Position numbers and translations under genes: made by a program. Shown in pieces: positions 16,580 to 24,511 of a DNA stretch of 64,000 nucleotides; position 1 is the first letter of the stretch; every line of letters begins with the position of its first letter. Source of the DNA: CAYFZO01 sp964347615 (GTDB taxonomy: Bacteria > Pseudomonadota > Gammaproteobacteria > Poriferisulfidales > Oxydemutatoraceae); contig CAYFZO010000001.1 in NCBI GenBank assembly GCA_964347615.1, positions 85,015 through 149,014 on the forward strand. Direction: 5' to 3'. Under the pieces are notes generated by a model. It was not told the origin of the DNA. It worked only from the letters and a program-made list of their open reading frames with translations, and did not search any database.

Positions 16580-16702
16580 GCGCCGATTCTAGCACACCGA
16601 GCCGCTTGGATTCGCCGGTGACCGCGACCGACCCCGGTCGATGCCGGCGGCGACGTGACGTACTCAAGCCCGCAGCTTCCGGCGCGACGTGAGCTTGAGA
16701 TT

Positions 16703-17518
16703 TCAAGCGGTTATCCGTTCCGCGGCGGGCGCCGCGCCGGCGTGCGCCGAGACCAGGGTGACCACGTAGCTGGCGGGAATCCGCCGCGACCAAGCGTGGC
16801 GGGCGCGATAGCGGGCTTTCATCGCCTTGAACCGCGACGGTGCGGTCAAGCCGGCACCGCGGTCGCGGCGGAGGTTACGTACTCCGGTGTATTTGAGGTT
16901 CTCGAGCAAAGCGTCCACGTCGTCGTAAAACACGACTTCGGTCTGAGTCCGGCACGATGAGACGGCCATCCCCGCTTCTTCAAGCATGCGTCGCAACCGG
17001 CTCGGCGGAGGAAATTCGAGCGTGTGGTCATGATCGTCGACCCCACGCCAGCTGTCTTGCAACTCGCGCAAAGTACCCTCGGTGTAGACCGCCGCCAGCA
17101 ACACCGCCCCTTGCTTCAGCACCCGCCGGAATTCACCCAACGCAGCCTTGACTTCGCCGCTCCAATGCAGCACCGAGCTCGTGAACGCCAAATCGAAAAC
17201 AGCCGAAGCGAACGGCAACGCCTCCACGTCCCCGCAGACGCATTCGGCCCGACGGAATCCGCGCCGCGTGAGCTTCAGCATCTCCTGCGCAAAATCAAGG
17301 GCGGCGACGCGCGCGCCGGGGAAAGCCCGGATCAAGGCTCCGGTGCCGAAACCGCTGCCCGACCCGGCGTCGAGTATCCACCCCGGTTGCAACGGCGGTC
17401 GGACCGCGCAAGCGATCAACCGATTCGCCACCGCGCGCTGCAACCTTGCGTCGGCGTCGTAGCGTCGCGCCGCCCGGTTAAACGAACGGCGCAACTCGAC
17501 CTTGTCAATCCAACTCAT
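16703..17518 (-). CDS. bioC: Malonyl-[acyl-carrier protein] O-methyltransferase BioC
   Basis: A 271-residue class I SAM methyltransferase with the BioC pattern: VELRRSFNRAARRYDADARLQ at the N-terminus, SAM loop ILDAGSGSGFGTGALIRAFP (about residues 48-67), then CGDVEALPFASAVFDLAFTSSVLHW. It methylates malonyl-ACP so that the fatty-acid cycle can build pimeloyl-ACP methyl ester, the biotin precursor. Its start overlaps the 3' end of bioH by 14 bases. bioA, bioB, bioD and bioF are not in the window. Confidence 0.9.
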   Translation of the reverse strand: MSWIDKVELRRSFNRAARRYDADARLQRAVANRLIACAVRPPLQPGWILDAGSGSGFGTGALIRAFPGARVAALDFAQEMLKLTRRGFRRAECVCGDVEALPFASAVFDLAFTSSVLHWSGEVKAALGEFRRVLKQGAVLLAAVYTEGTLRELQDSWRGVDDHDHTLEFPPPSRLRRMLEEAGMAVSSCRTQTEVVFYDDVDALLENLKYTGVRNLRRDRGAGLTAPSRFKAMKARYRARHAWSRRIPASYVVTLVSAHAGAAPAAERITA

Positions 17519-18269
17519 CGATAAACCCGCCGAGTGTGGCTGCGAATTCCGGAGGATGCGACAGAAACGGGGCGTGCCCCGCGCCGGCGACGGTGACGCA
17601 ACGTCCCCGCGGCGCGAGACGGCTGCTTTGCTCGAGGTTTGCGGGCTTGATGATCAGATCCTTTTCGCCGGCGATGAACAACGCGGGTTTATCGAAACCC
17701 CGCATCGCGTTCCGGGCGTCCGCGGTTCTCACAAGCTCCAAACCGGCCTTGAGCTCCTCCTTGTCCCACGGCATCGCGGCGAGCGAATTCATCAACGTGC
17801 GCACGTCCATCCGGCGCTCGCTGCCGAACAGCTGCCACTTGATGAGCAGACGCAAAACCCGCTCGGGGAAAACGGCAAACAAGCGCAGCGTGGTTTCGAA
17901 CAACGCGCGGTTGGCGCCGTACGGCCAGTCCGCGGACGCGACGCAGCGTGAACCCATGCCGACGCTGACCACGGAACGAACGCGTTCGGGCGCCGCCTGC
18001 GCCGCGAGCTGAGCGAGCAAGCCGCCGAGCGACCAGCCGACCCAGACCGCGTTATCGGGCGCGAGCCGAAGCAGGCCCGAAACCAACCGCTGCGGGTGAC
18101 CGAACGAATACGACGAGTCCAGGCTGCCGCCGTGCCCCGGAAGGTCAACCATGGTCAAGCGGCAACGGTCCTTGAACCGCGCGACAATCCCGTCCCAGCA
18201 ACGGAGGTTCATCAACCAACCGTGAATCAAGAACAGGTCGGGACCCTGCCCGGTTTGTTCAACGTGCAT
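17505..18269 (-). CDS. bioH: Pimeloyl-ACP methyl ester carboxylesterase BioH
   Basis: About 254 residues starting at the ATG before HVEQTGQGPDLFLIHGW; a longer open frame upstream has no homology feel. It is an alpha/beta hydrolase: oxyanion loop HGWLMNLRCWD, nucleophile elbow VGWSLGGLLAQ (Ser), the acid in FIAGEKDLI and the His in GAGHAPFLSHP. BioH removes the methyl group from pimeloyl-ACP methyl ester, ending the modified fatty-acid cycle begun by BioC. Overlap with bioC and the divergent plsY leave a control region of about 100 bases. Confidence 0.9.
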   Translation of the reverse strand: MHVEQTGQGPDLFLIHGWLMNLRCWDGIVARFKDRCRLTMVDLPGHGGSLDSSYSFGHPQRLVSGLLRLAPDNAVWVGWSLGGLLAQLAAQAAPERVRSVVSVGMGSRCVASADWPYGANRALFETTLRLFAVFPERVLRLLIKWQLFGSERRMDVRTLMNSLAAMPWDKEELKAGLELVRTADARNAMRGFDKPALFIAGEKDLIIKPANLEQSSRLAPRGRCVTVAGAGHAPFLSHPPEFAATLGGFIDELD

Positions 18270-18354
18270 CGGCGAATCCCGCAAACTTCCCACTGCCCCG
18301 CCCGACGTCGGTTGCGGCAATACAATCGAACCGAGCGGGCCGTATGAACCCCAG

Positions 18355-18360
18355 TATAAT
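18355..18360 (+). promoter_or_regulatory. Candidate -10 element placing plsY nearly leaderless
   Basis: TATAAT lies nine bases before the plsY ATG, so a start point seven bases downstream would leave only about three untranslated bases. No clear -35 hexamer or ribosome binding site is seen. Confidence 0.35.
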
Positions 18361-18369
18361 TGATACACC

Positions 18370-18957
18370 ATGCCCCACTTCTCCGACCTCGTCGCCGTCG
18401 GCGGCGGCTATCTCGCGGGCTCGGTGTCGTTTGCCGTTGTCGTTTGCCGTACGCTGAACCTGCCCGACCCGCGCAACCGCGGGTCGGGCAACCCCGGTGC
18501 AACCAACGTCGCACGCTTGGCGGGCAAGCTGCCCGCCGCGTTAACCTTATGCGGCGACGTCGCAAAAACGGTGGTGCCGATGCTGCTTGTGCGCGCCTTG
18601 GGCTACCCGGAAACGACGGTTGCGCTGGTCGGCTTGGCTGCGTTCATCGGCCACGTCTATCCGCTGTATCACCGCTTCAGGGGAGGCAAGGGAGTCGCGC
18701 CCTTTCTCGGGGTCCTGACGGTCCTGCAGTGGCAGATGGCGCTGATTTGGCTCGCGCTCTGGCTCGCCGTGTTCTTGCCCTTCCGCTACGTATCGGCCGC
18801 GAGCATGACCGCTTCCTTGGCGATACCTTTTTACGCTTGGGGGACGGCGCAACCGCGATGGCTGATACTGCTGGTCTCGGCGGCCGCGTTGCTGATCCTG
18901 ATCAGGCACGCCGACAACGTCCGCAACCTGCTCAATCACCCCGAACGGGAGAAATAA
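18370..18957 (+). CDS. plsY: Acyl-phosphate:glycerol-3-phosphate acyltransferase PlsY
   Basis: A 195-residue polytopic membrane protein. RNRGSGNPGATNVARLAGK (about residues 37-55), HVYPLYHRFRGGKGVAPFLG and the C-terminal LILIRHADNVRNLL are the three PlsY cytoplasmic motifs. It transfers the acyl group from acyl phosphate to glycerol-3-phosphate, the first step of phospholipid synthesis. It is divergent from bioH and convergent with tsaD with only 12 bases between the stop codons; plsY next to tsaD is a common pairing. Confidence 0.96.
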   Translation: MPHFSDLVAVGGGYLAGSVSFAVVVCRTLNLPDPRNRGSGNPGATNVARLAGKLPAALTLCGDVAKTVVPMLLVRALGYPETTVALVGLAAFIGHVYPLYHRFRGGKGVAPFLGVLTVLQWQMALIWLALWLAVFLPFRYVSAASMTASLAIPFYAWGTAQPRWLILLVSAAALLILIRHADNVRNLLNHPEREK

Positions 18958-18969
18958 CTCGCCCAGCCT

Positions 18970-19983
18970 CTACCGGGAGACGGCTTCCAAGCTCTCGAGG
19001 TTCCAGCGGGGACGCACTTGCGGCCAGGGAGTGCTTTCCTCTCCGGCTTGCAGCCGCAGTAACCCCGCGTAAGCAATCATCACGCCGTTGTCGGTGCACA
19101 ACGTCGGGCGGGGGAAAAACACGCGGGCGGCGGCGCGACGCGCAAGCAAGTCCAGCCTCTCGCGCAAGCGGCGGTTCGCGCTGACGCCGCCGGCGACCAC
19201 CAGCCGATCGCAACGGGTCTGCTCCAACGCGCGCCGGCACTTGACCGCAAGCACCTCGGTCACGGCTTCCTCGAACGCACGCGCCACGTCGGCTTTGGTC
19301 GGTTCGTCCCCCGGGGCGTCGCGTAACACGTTGCGCACGTGCGTCTTGAGACCGCTGAAACTGAAATCGAGCCCCGGCTTGCGCATCATCGGCCGCGGGA
19401 AGCTGAAACGCTCCGGGTTGCCCGCCCGCGCAAGTTTTTCGACTTCCGGCCCGCCCGGATAGCTCAGGCCAAGCAGTTTCGCGGTCTTGTCAAACGCTTC
19501 GCCGACCGCGTCATCGAGCGTGTCGCCGAGAATCTCGTAATCACCGAGTTGTTTGACCAAAACCAATTGCGTGTGTCCGCCCGACACCAGCAACGCGACG
19601 AAAGGCGGCTCGGGCGAAGGCTCGTCGAGCAGCGGCGCGAGCAAGTGCGCCTCGAGATGGTGGATGCCGACCGCGGGCAGACCGCAAGCCCAAGCAAGAG
19701 CGTGCCCGAACGCGGCGCCGGTCAACAAAGCGCCGACCAAGCCCGGCCCCGCGGTGTAGGCAACGGCGTCCACTTGTTCCAGGCCGCCCTCGCCCAGGGT
19801 CTCCTCGATCAAGGGCAACAGGCGCCTGACGTGGTCCCGCGAAGCCAGCTCGGGAACGACGCCACCGTAGGGGGCGTGTATCTCGGCTTGGCTGAACAAG
19901 GCCTGCGCGACAACGCCGCGTTGCGAATCAACCAGCCCGACGCCGGTTTCGTCGCAGGACGTTTCTATGCCGAGAACGTGCAC
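18970..19983 (-). CDS. tsaD: tRNA N6-adenosine threonylcarbamoyltransferase TsaD
   Basis: 337 residues with the Kae1/TsaD ASKHA fold. MHVLGIETSCDETGVGLVD begins the protein; the metal-binding HHLEAHLLAPL (about residues 110-120), VSGGHTQLVLV, and VAGGVSANRRLRERL follow. The enzyme installs threonylcarbamoyl at A37 of ANN-decoding tRNAs together with TsaB, TsaC and TsaE, which are not in the window. The gene precedes no obvious partner; yggT lies 24 bases upstream on the same strand. Confidence 0.97.
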   Translation of the reverse strand: MHVLGIETSCDETGVGLVDSQRGVVAQALFSQAEIHAPYGGVVPELASRDHVRRLLPLIEETLGEGGLEQVDAVAYTAGPGLVGALLTGAAFGHALAWACGLPAVGIHHLEAHLLAPLLDEPSPEPPFVALLVSGGHTQLVLVKQLGDYEILGDTLDDAVGEAFDKTAKLLGLSYPGGPEVEKLARAGNPERFSFPRPMMRKPGLDFSFSGLKTHVRNVLRDAPGDEPTKADVARAFEEAVTEVLAVKCRRALEQTRCDRLVVAGGVSANRRLRERLDLLARRAAARVFFPRPTLCTDNGVMIAYAGLLRLQAGEESTPWPQVRPRWNLESLEAVSR

Positions 19984-20007
19984 GGGTCTATGTTTCGCGT
20001 CGTCCCA

Positions 20008-20568
20008 TCAGTACAGCGAACGTAGGATAACCAGCACAAGGTAAAGCACCAGCAGCAAAGCCAAGGGGCTGAGATCCACGACCCCGACGGACGGCACGAT
20101 CCGCCGCAACGGCACGAGCACCGGGGCGGTCAAGCTGTAGAGCAAGGATATCAACGGATGGCTGAACGCCTGCACGCCGCTCATGAACCAGCTGCTGACC
20201 GCGAGAATAATCACCGAGAAGATATAGATGTAAATCAGCGTCTCGCCGAGCTGGATCAAGCCGACCAGAAGCAACGGGGTTAAAGACCACAGCTTGCCCT
20301 GAATAAGCCCGATCAAAACAAGGGCTAGCACTTTCAATCCGTAAGCGAGGAGCCAACACGCGAGGTCCGCCCGCCCGACGGGCGGAATGAACTTGCGCAA
20401 GGCGGCGACCGGAGGCTGAGTCAGCTTGACCACGACCTGCGACAACGGATTGTAAAAATCGGCCTGTACCAGCATCAACAGGAAACGCAGCAGGAACGTG
20501 AGCGCGTACAAGGACAACAGAGTGTCGGTCAGGAACAGCAAAACGTTCTGAAAAACGCCGGGTTCCAT
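20008..20568 (-). CDS. YggT family integral membrane protein
   Basis: 186 residues with two YGGT domains, each a pair of membrane helices: LYALTFLLRFLLMLVQADFYNPLSQVVVKLTQPP (first) and IILAVSSWFMSGVQAFSHPLISLLYSLTAPVL (second), each followed by LRKFIPPVG or LRRIVPSVG. The family is linked to membrane and osmotic physiology but its biochemical role is unknown. The start codon touches the proC stop, and proC-yggT is a conserved pair. Confidence 0.9.
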   Translation of the reverse strand: MEPGVFQNVLLFLTDTLLSLYALTFLLRFLLMLVQADFYNPLSQVVVKLTQPPVAALRKFIPPVGRADLACWLLAYGLKVLALVLIGLIQGKLWSLTPLLLVGLIQLGETLIYIYIFSVIILAVSSWFMSGVQAFSHPLISLLYSLTAPVLVPLRRIVPSVGVVDLSPLALLLVLYLVLVILRSLY

Positions 20569-21401
20569 CAGTCACCGCCGGAATCCTGGTCGAGTCGGCG
20601 CGAAATCTCGCGGCTGCGCCGTGCCGCCGAAGCAAGCGCCCGTTCGAACATTTCGTCTATGCCGCTTCGTTCGAGCGACTCGACCGCGCGTTCGGTGGTG
20701 CCGCCTTTGGAAGTAACCCGTTCCCGCAAAGCTTTGAGGTCGCCCGCGCGGTGTGCGAGCGTCGAGGCGCCGAGCGCAGTCTGGACGACGAACTTCCGCG
20801 CCGAGGCGGCGTCAATTCCCAACGCAACCGCCCCTTGCACAAGCGCTTCCATGACGCGGAAAAAATACGCGGGCCCGCTCCCTGAAAGCGCCGTGACCGC
20901 GTCCATCAACGTTTCATCCTCGATCCACGCGACGTCGCCGACGGCCGAAAAGATGCTCTCGGCGAGCTCGCGGTGGGTCCGGGAAACGTCGGCGCCGGCG
21001 TACAGAACGCTCATGCCGAGACCGACTGCAACCGGCGTGTTGGGCATGCAACGAACCAAAGGCGGCGGGTTGCACGTCCATTTCGCAAGCGTCGCGCAAC
21101 CGACGCCCGCGGCCACCGAAACGAGCAAGCCGGAACGCGCTTGCAGGACGGAACCGATCTCCTTGCACACGCCGTGCATATCGCCGGGTTTCACGCACGC
21201 GACCAACACCTCACAGCCCGCCGCAGCCTCTTGGTTCGAGGCGTGAATCGCAACCCCCGGGTACCTGCTTGCCAACGATTCGGCTTTTGTCGCGTCGCTG
21301 TCGGTAACCGCCAGCGCGGAGGCGTCGAAACCACGCTCTATCAGCCCCTGAACGAGACTCGCGGCGAGATTGCCGGCGCCGATGAATGAGATATTGGCCA
21401 T
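20568..21401 (-). CDS. proC: Pyrroline-5-carboxylate reductase ProC
   Basis: A 277-residue NAD(P)H-dependent reductase for the last step of proline synthesis. The Rossmann motif ISFIGAGNLAASLVQGL is at residues 4-20; RCMPNTPVAVGLGMSVLYAG and the signature ALSGSGPAYFFRVMEALVQGAVALG (near residues 167-191) are typical. The C-terminal half is the helical dimerisation domain. It is coupled to yggT downstream. Confidence 0.96.
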   Translation of the reverse strand: MANISFIGAGNLAASLVQGLIERGFDASALAVTDSDATKAESLASRYPGVAIHASNQEAAAGCEVLVACVKPGDMHGVCKEIGSVLQARSGLLVSVAAGVGCATLAKWTCNPPPLVRCMPNTPVAVGLGMSVLYAGADVSRTHRELAESIFSAVGDVAWIEDETLMDAVTALSGSGPAYFFRVMEALVQGAVALGIDAASARKFVVQTALGASTLAHRAGDLKALRERVTSKGGTTERAVESLERSGIDEMFERALASAARRSREISRRLDQDSGGD

Positions 21402-21488
21402 GGTGCGGTTACGGCGTGAAATTATACTTTAGGCGGACGTTTGCTCGGGTCCGAACGGGCGCCGCGGCGGACTCGCGAACCAACGCGG

Positions 21489-21998
21489 TCAATTCACCGC
21501 GCGCGCGGCCTTGAAGATAACGCCGCAAAGCAAAGTGAGGAAAATAAACAGGATCAGGGTCTGTTGCGCGATGCTCAAGCCGAGAAAAGTCCACGCAATC
21601 TCGGCGCATTCTCCGGAAGAGTTGAGGACAATGGAAAGAGTTTCCGACAAAGGAAACGCTTCGAGCATGTAATCCAGGTCGGGAGTGCAATCAGGGACTT
21701 CGCCGGGCGGCAGGCTTTGCAGGTAAACGTGGCGTCCCGCCAGCGCGACTCCGATTGCACCGAACGCGATATTGACCCCCGCGTAAATCCGCTGTCCGAC
21801 GTGCGCGGGGTTGTGCACAAAAGCGAGCAGAAAGATCAGCGCCATCAAAGCAATCACGACGCGGTCGAGTATGCACAGGGGGCAAGGCGCAAGACCCAGA
21901 CGTCCTTCCATGAAGAAAACCGCCACGAGCAACGCGCCGACGCATAGAACGAAGCCGCCGGCGTGCAGGCTGCGGGGCGGCGGTAAGGTCGGCATCAT
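21489..21998 (-). CDS. dsbB: Disulfide bond formation protein DsbB
   Basis: About 169 residues from the ATG-ATG pair at 21998; an earlier in-frame ATG falls inside the upstream gene. Four membrane helices are seen. The first redox pair is CPLC in LAPCPLCILDR; the second pair is the Cys of PDCTPDLDYMLE and of SGECAEIAW in the second periplasmic loop. DsbB reoxidises DsbA and passes electrons to quinone. It lies 17 bases after the sugar-dehydrogenase-like gene; dsbA is not in the window. Confidence 0.92.
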   Translation of the reverse strand: MMPTLPPPRSLHAGGFVLCVGALLVAVFFMEGRLGLAPCPLCILDRVVIALMALIFLLAFVHNPAHVGQRIYAGVNIAFGAIGVALAGRHVYLQSLPPGEVPDCTPDLDYMLEAFPLSETLSIVLNSSGECAEIAWTFLGLSIAQQTLILFIFLTLLCGVIFKAARAVN

Positions 21999-22015
21999 CA
22001 AAGGCGCCGCAGCGC

Positions 22016-22861
22016 CTACTTCCAGTCTATATTCGACCTGACGCGCAGATTGTATTCCCAAGCTTCTTCAAGCAAGCTCATCTGGCAGCCTTGTCGCCGC
22101 GCGTCCCGCATAATCGCGTTGACGTCTTTCGGCAGGCATTTTCCGCCCCAGCCCCGGTCGCCGTCGTATCCCGGAACGTCGCGGTGACTGTTGCCCATCC
22201 TGACGTCGTAATGAAACAGCTCGGACAGCTCCGGCCAAGCGGTACCGGACCCGCTTTCCCGGAACAAATCGTAAAACTGGTTGAGAAAGCTTACCTTTAC
22301 CGCGAGATAGGAGTTGATCATGTATTTGACGAACGCCGCGCCGATCGCGTCGCAATAACCGACCTTGCAAGGTACGCAAGTACTGTACCGTTCAAACAGC
22401 TTCTGTACCGCGCGGGCGTGTTCCGGTTCGCCGCCGATAATCCTGAAAGAGGGACTGAGAAAGTCACGCTGAGCGTTCCTTTCGGTCAGGAACTCCGGAA
22501 GCATGACCAAGTTAAGTTGCGGGCAACGCTCCAAGTATTCACCGATTTTCGACGGCAGCGTCGTACTGGTGATGACCAGTATCTTGTTTTCATCCGCGAG
22601 CGGGGAGACCGCCGCCACCACCTGGTCAACGTTGGACGAATCGAAAGGACCGCCTTGCTGCCCCTGGTCGAATTTCTGCGGCGTCGGCACCGAAACAAAG
22701 GTAAAGTCGCTTGCCCGCCAGACTTCCTCGACGGAACGCTTGAAACGCTGCGACTGTTGCGGGGAATACAGCGGGTCGAAAACGTGCAGGGAGGCTTTGC
22801 TCTCAAACCCCTTGCAGATTGCCTTGCCGACGGTGCCGTAACCGACGATGCCGATATTCAT
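22016..22861 (-). CDS. Compact UDP-glucose/GDP-mannose dehydrogenase family protein
   Basis: 281 residues. The Rossmann motif GIVGYGTVGKA is at residues 4-14, FTFVSVPTP near residue 53, the conserved FVKYMINSYLAVKVSFLNQ at about residues 177-196, and the catalytic-Cys motif WGGKCLPKD with Cys242. Typical members have about 430 residues and a C-terminal Rossmann domain that binds the nucleotide sugar; that domain is absent here and the stop follows about 40 residues after the Cys. The frame is intact with AGGA upstream of the ATG, so it looks like a natural short form. It may oxidise a nucleotide sugar for surface glycan synthesis; substrate unknown. Confidence 0.8.
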   Translation of the reverse strand: MNIGIVGYGTVGKAICKGFESKASLHVFDPLYSPQQSQRFKRSVEEVWRASDFTFVSVPTPQKFDQGQQGGPFDSSNVDQVVAAVSPLADENKILVITSTTLPSKIGEYLERCPQLNLVMLPEFLTERNAQRDFLSPSFRIIGGEPEHARAVQKLFERYSTCVPCKVGYCDAIGAAFVKYMINSYLAVKVSFLNQFYDLFRESGSGTAWPELSELFHYDVRMGNSHRDVPGYDGDRGWGGKCLPKDVNAIMRDARRQGCQMSLLEEAWEYNLRVRSNIDWK

Positions 22862-23296
22862 GAGCGACTGTTCCTAGGGAGCTATATACGAAAGTTGACG
22901 TCGATTTTCCGTATCGGTTTGACGCTTCATAAGCCGACCAACGGCCGCTTCCGCGCCCAGAAGACCCGTTCCCGGAGACCGACCCGCCACGTGCGGGCGA
23001 GTGCCGTCAATCTACCTCATCTTGAGGCGAGAGGCAAACACGGTCGGTCTTGCCAACTTATGTATACGAGTCCCCTATTTCACACAAGCGCGGCGGCGGC
23101 GGTCCTCGACGCGTCCGACGGCAAAACAAGATTTGTGCTCCCCCCCGCTTGCTTGACCCGTTCGCTTGACCGCTTGAAACGGCGGACACGGCGACAAAAC
23201 GCGCGACGGCGACGAGGTGGTTTTCACGGAGGGGAACGCTCCAGGGCGGCTCCCGTGGAACCGCGGCTTGCCCGGGGGCGTCATCCGCCGCCGCGG
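22862..23296. other. Intergenic region without a supported gene; holds family B repeats
   Basis: This 435-base gap between the nrdB stop and the start of the short sugar dehydrogenase holds repeat B2 at 22877-22980 and, inverted, B3 at 23052-23075. Open frames crossing it lack family features or ribosome binding sites. A low-complexity GC-rich stretch lies at 23087-23260. Confidence 0.6.
22877..23075 (+). repeat. Inverted-repeat-bounded element (family B copies B2 and B3)
   Basis: The left end GGGAGCTATATACGAAAG at 22877 continues into a copy of the 4872-4972 repeat. The right end, read on the minus strand from 23075, is GGGGACTCGTATACATAAG and then TTGGC. The two ends match at about 17 of 24 positions in inverted orientation. 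The 199-base unit has no coding potential and resembles a decayed miniature element, though no target duplication is evident. Confidence 0.45.
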
Positions 23297-24478
23297 TCAA
23301 ACGTTCCAATCGAGCGCGCCGCCCGTCTGATACTCGGTGACGCGGGTTTCGAAAAAGTTCTTTTCTTTCTTCAGGTCGAGGGTCTCTGACATCCAGGAAA
23401 ACGGGTTGGTCACGCCCGGAAACTGTTCGGGCAAACCGATTTGAACGAATCGCCGGTTGGCGATAAATTCGACGTATTGCTTGAACAGGCTCGCATTCAT
23501 GCCCAACATGCCGCGAGGCATCGTGTCTTCCGCGTAAAGCTTTTCGTGCTCCACACCGTCAAGAATCAATTCGACGATTTCTCTTTTGAATTCGTCGCTC
23601 CACAAACGGGGGTTCTCCAGCTTAATCTGGTTAATCACGTCAATGCCGAAATTCATGTGCATGGATTCATCACGCAGGATGTACTGGAACTGCTCGGCGA
23701 CGCCCGTCATCTTATTGCGCCGCCCCATCGACAGGATCTGCGCGAATCCGACGTAAAAGAAAATTCCCTCGAACACGACGTAAAAAGCGATGAGGTCGCG
23801 TAACAAGCGCTGGTCGGCCGCAGGGGTGCCGGTTTTGAAGCCGGGGTCGCCGAGACTCTGCGTGTAGGGCAACGCCCATTCGGCCTTGCGCGCGACCGAC
23901 GGCAATTCACGGTACATATTGAAGACCTCAGCCTCGTCAAGCCCTAAGGACTCTATGCAGTATTGATACGCGTGGGTGTGCACCGCCTCTTCAAAAGCTT
24001 GACGCAACAAGTACTGCCTGCATTCAGGGTTGGTGACGTGGCGGTAAACCGCCAGCACGAGATTGTTCGCAACCAGCGAGTCTGCGGTCGAAAAGAAACC
24101 GAGGTTGCGCTTGACCACCCTGCGTTCATCTTCGCTCAGACCGTCGGCACTCTTCCACAAAACGATATCGGCGCTCATGTTGATTTCCTGCGGCATCCAG
24201 TGATTGTTACACGCCGCCAGATATTTATCCCACGCCCAAGCGTACTTGAACGGCACCAACTGATTGAGATCGGCGCGGCAATTGATGATCCGTTTGTCAT
24301 CGACACGAACGCGCGCGGCGCCCATCTCGATTTCCTCAAGTCCGGTTGCGCCGCCGCCGTTTCCGGCGCGGTCAGGCCGGGGCATAACGCCGTCATGCAG
24401 CGGCGGCACGGTGAGCTCGGGCTCGAGCACCGCGGTGCTGTTACGGGCGGTCAACGGGTCTTCCCAATTCAATTGCAT
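23297..24478 (-). CDS. nrdB: Ribonucleoside-diphosphate reductase class Ia, beta subunit NrdB
   Basis: 393 residues with GGAGAG before the ATG. The di-iron and radical residues fit class Ia: Asp in STADSLVANN, then Glu, His and Tyr in FEEAVHTHAYQY (spacing E-x2-H-x3-Y), and the later EGIFFYVGFAQIL and DESMHMNFG ligands. It holds the tyrosyl radical that starts reduction in NrdA. A longer N-terminal extension of about 40 residues (ARNSTAVLEPELTVPPLHDG) precedes the core. It lies 33 bases after nrdA in the same operon. No ferredoxin gene follows. Confidence 0.95.
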   Translation of the reverse strand: MQLNWEDPLTARNSTAVLEPELTVPPLHDGVMPRPDRAGNGGGATGLEEIEMGAARVRVDDKRIINCRADLNQLVPFKYAWAWDKYLAACNNHWMPQEINMSADIVLWKSADGLSEDERRVVKRNLGFFSTADSLVANNLVLAVYRHVTNPECRQYLLRQAFEEAVHTHAYQYCIESLGLDEAEVFNMYRELPSVARKAEWALPYTQSLGDPGFKTGTPAADQRLLRDLIAFYVVFEGIFFYVGFAQILSMGRRNKMTGVAEQFQYILRDESMHMNFGIDVINQIKLENPRLWSDEFKREIVELILDGVEHEKLYAEDTMPRGMLGMNASLFKQYVEFIANRRFVQIGLPEQFPGVTNPFSWMSETLDLKKEKNFFETRVTEYQTGGALDWNV

Positions 24479-24511
24479 GATGATTCTCTCCTGCGGTAAC
24501 AGCGTTGACGT

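Noticed and set aside
23058..23309. 83-codon minus-strand frame next to nrdB
   Set aside because: Low-complexity Arg/Pro-rich product, no ribosome binding site, overlaps the repeat end and the nrdB stop.
22091..23389. 432-codon plus-strand open frame across the sugar dehydrogenase and the repeat region
   Set aside because: It is antisense to a real gene, then runs through non-coding repeats without a ribosome binding site or recognisable domain.
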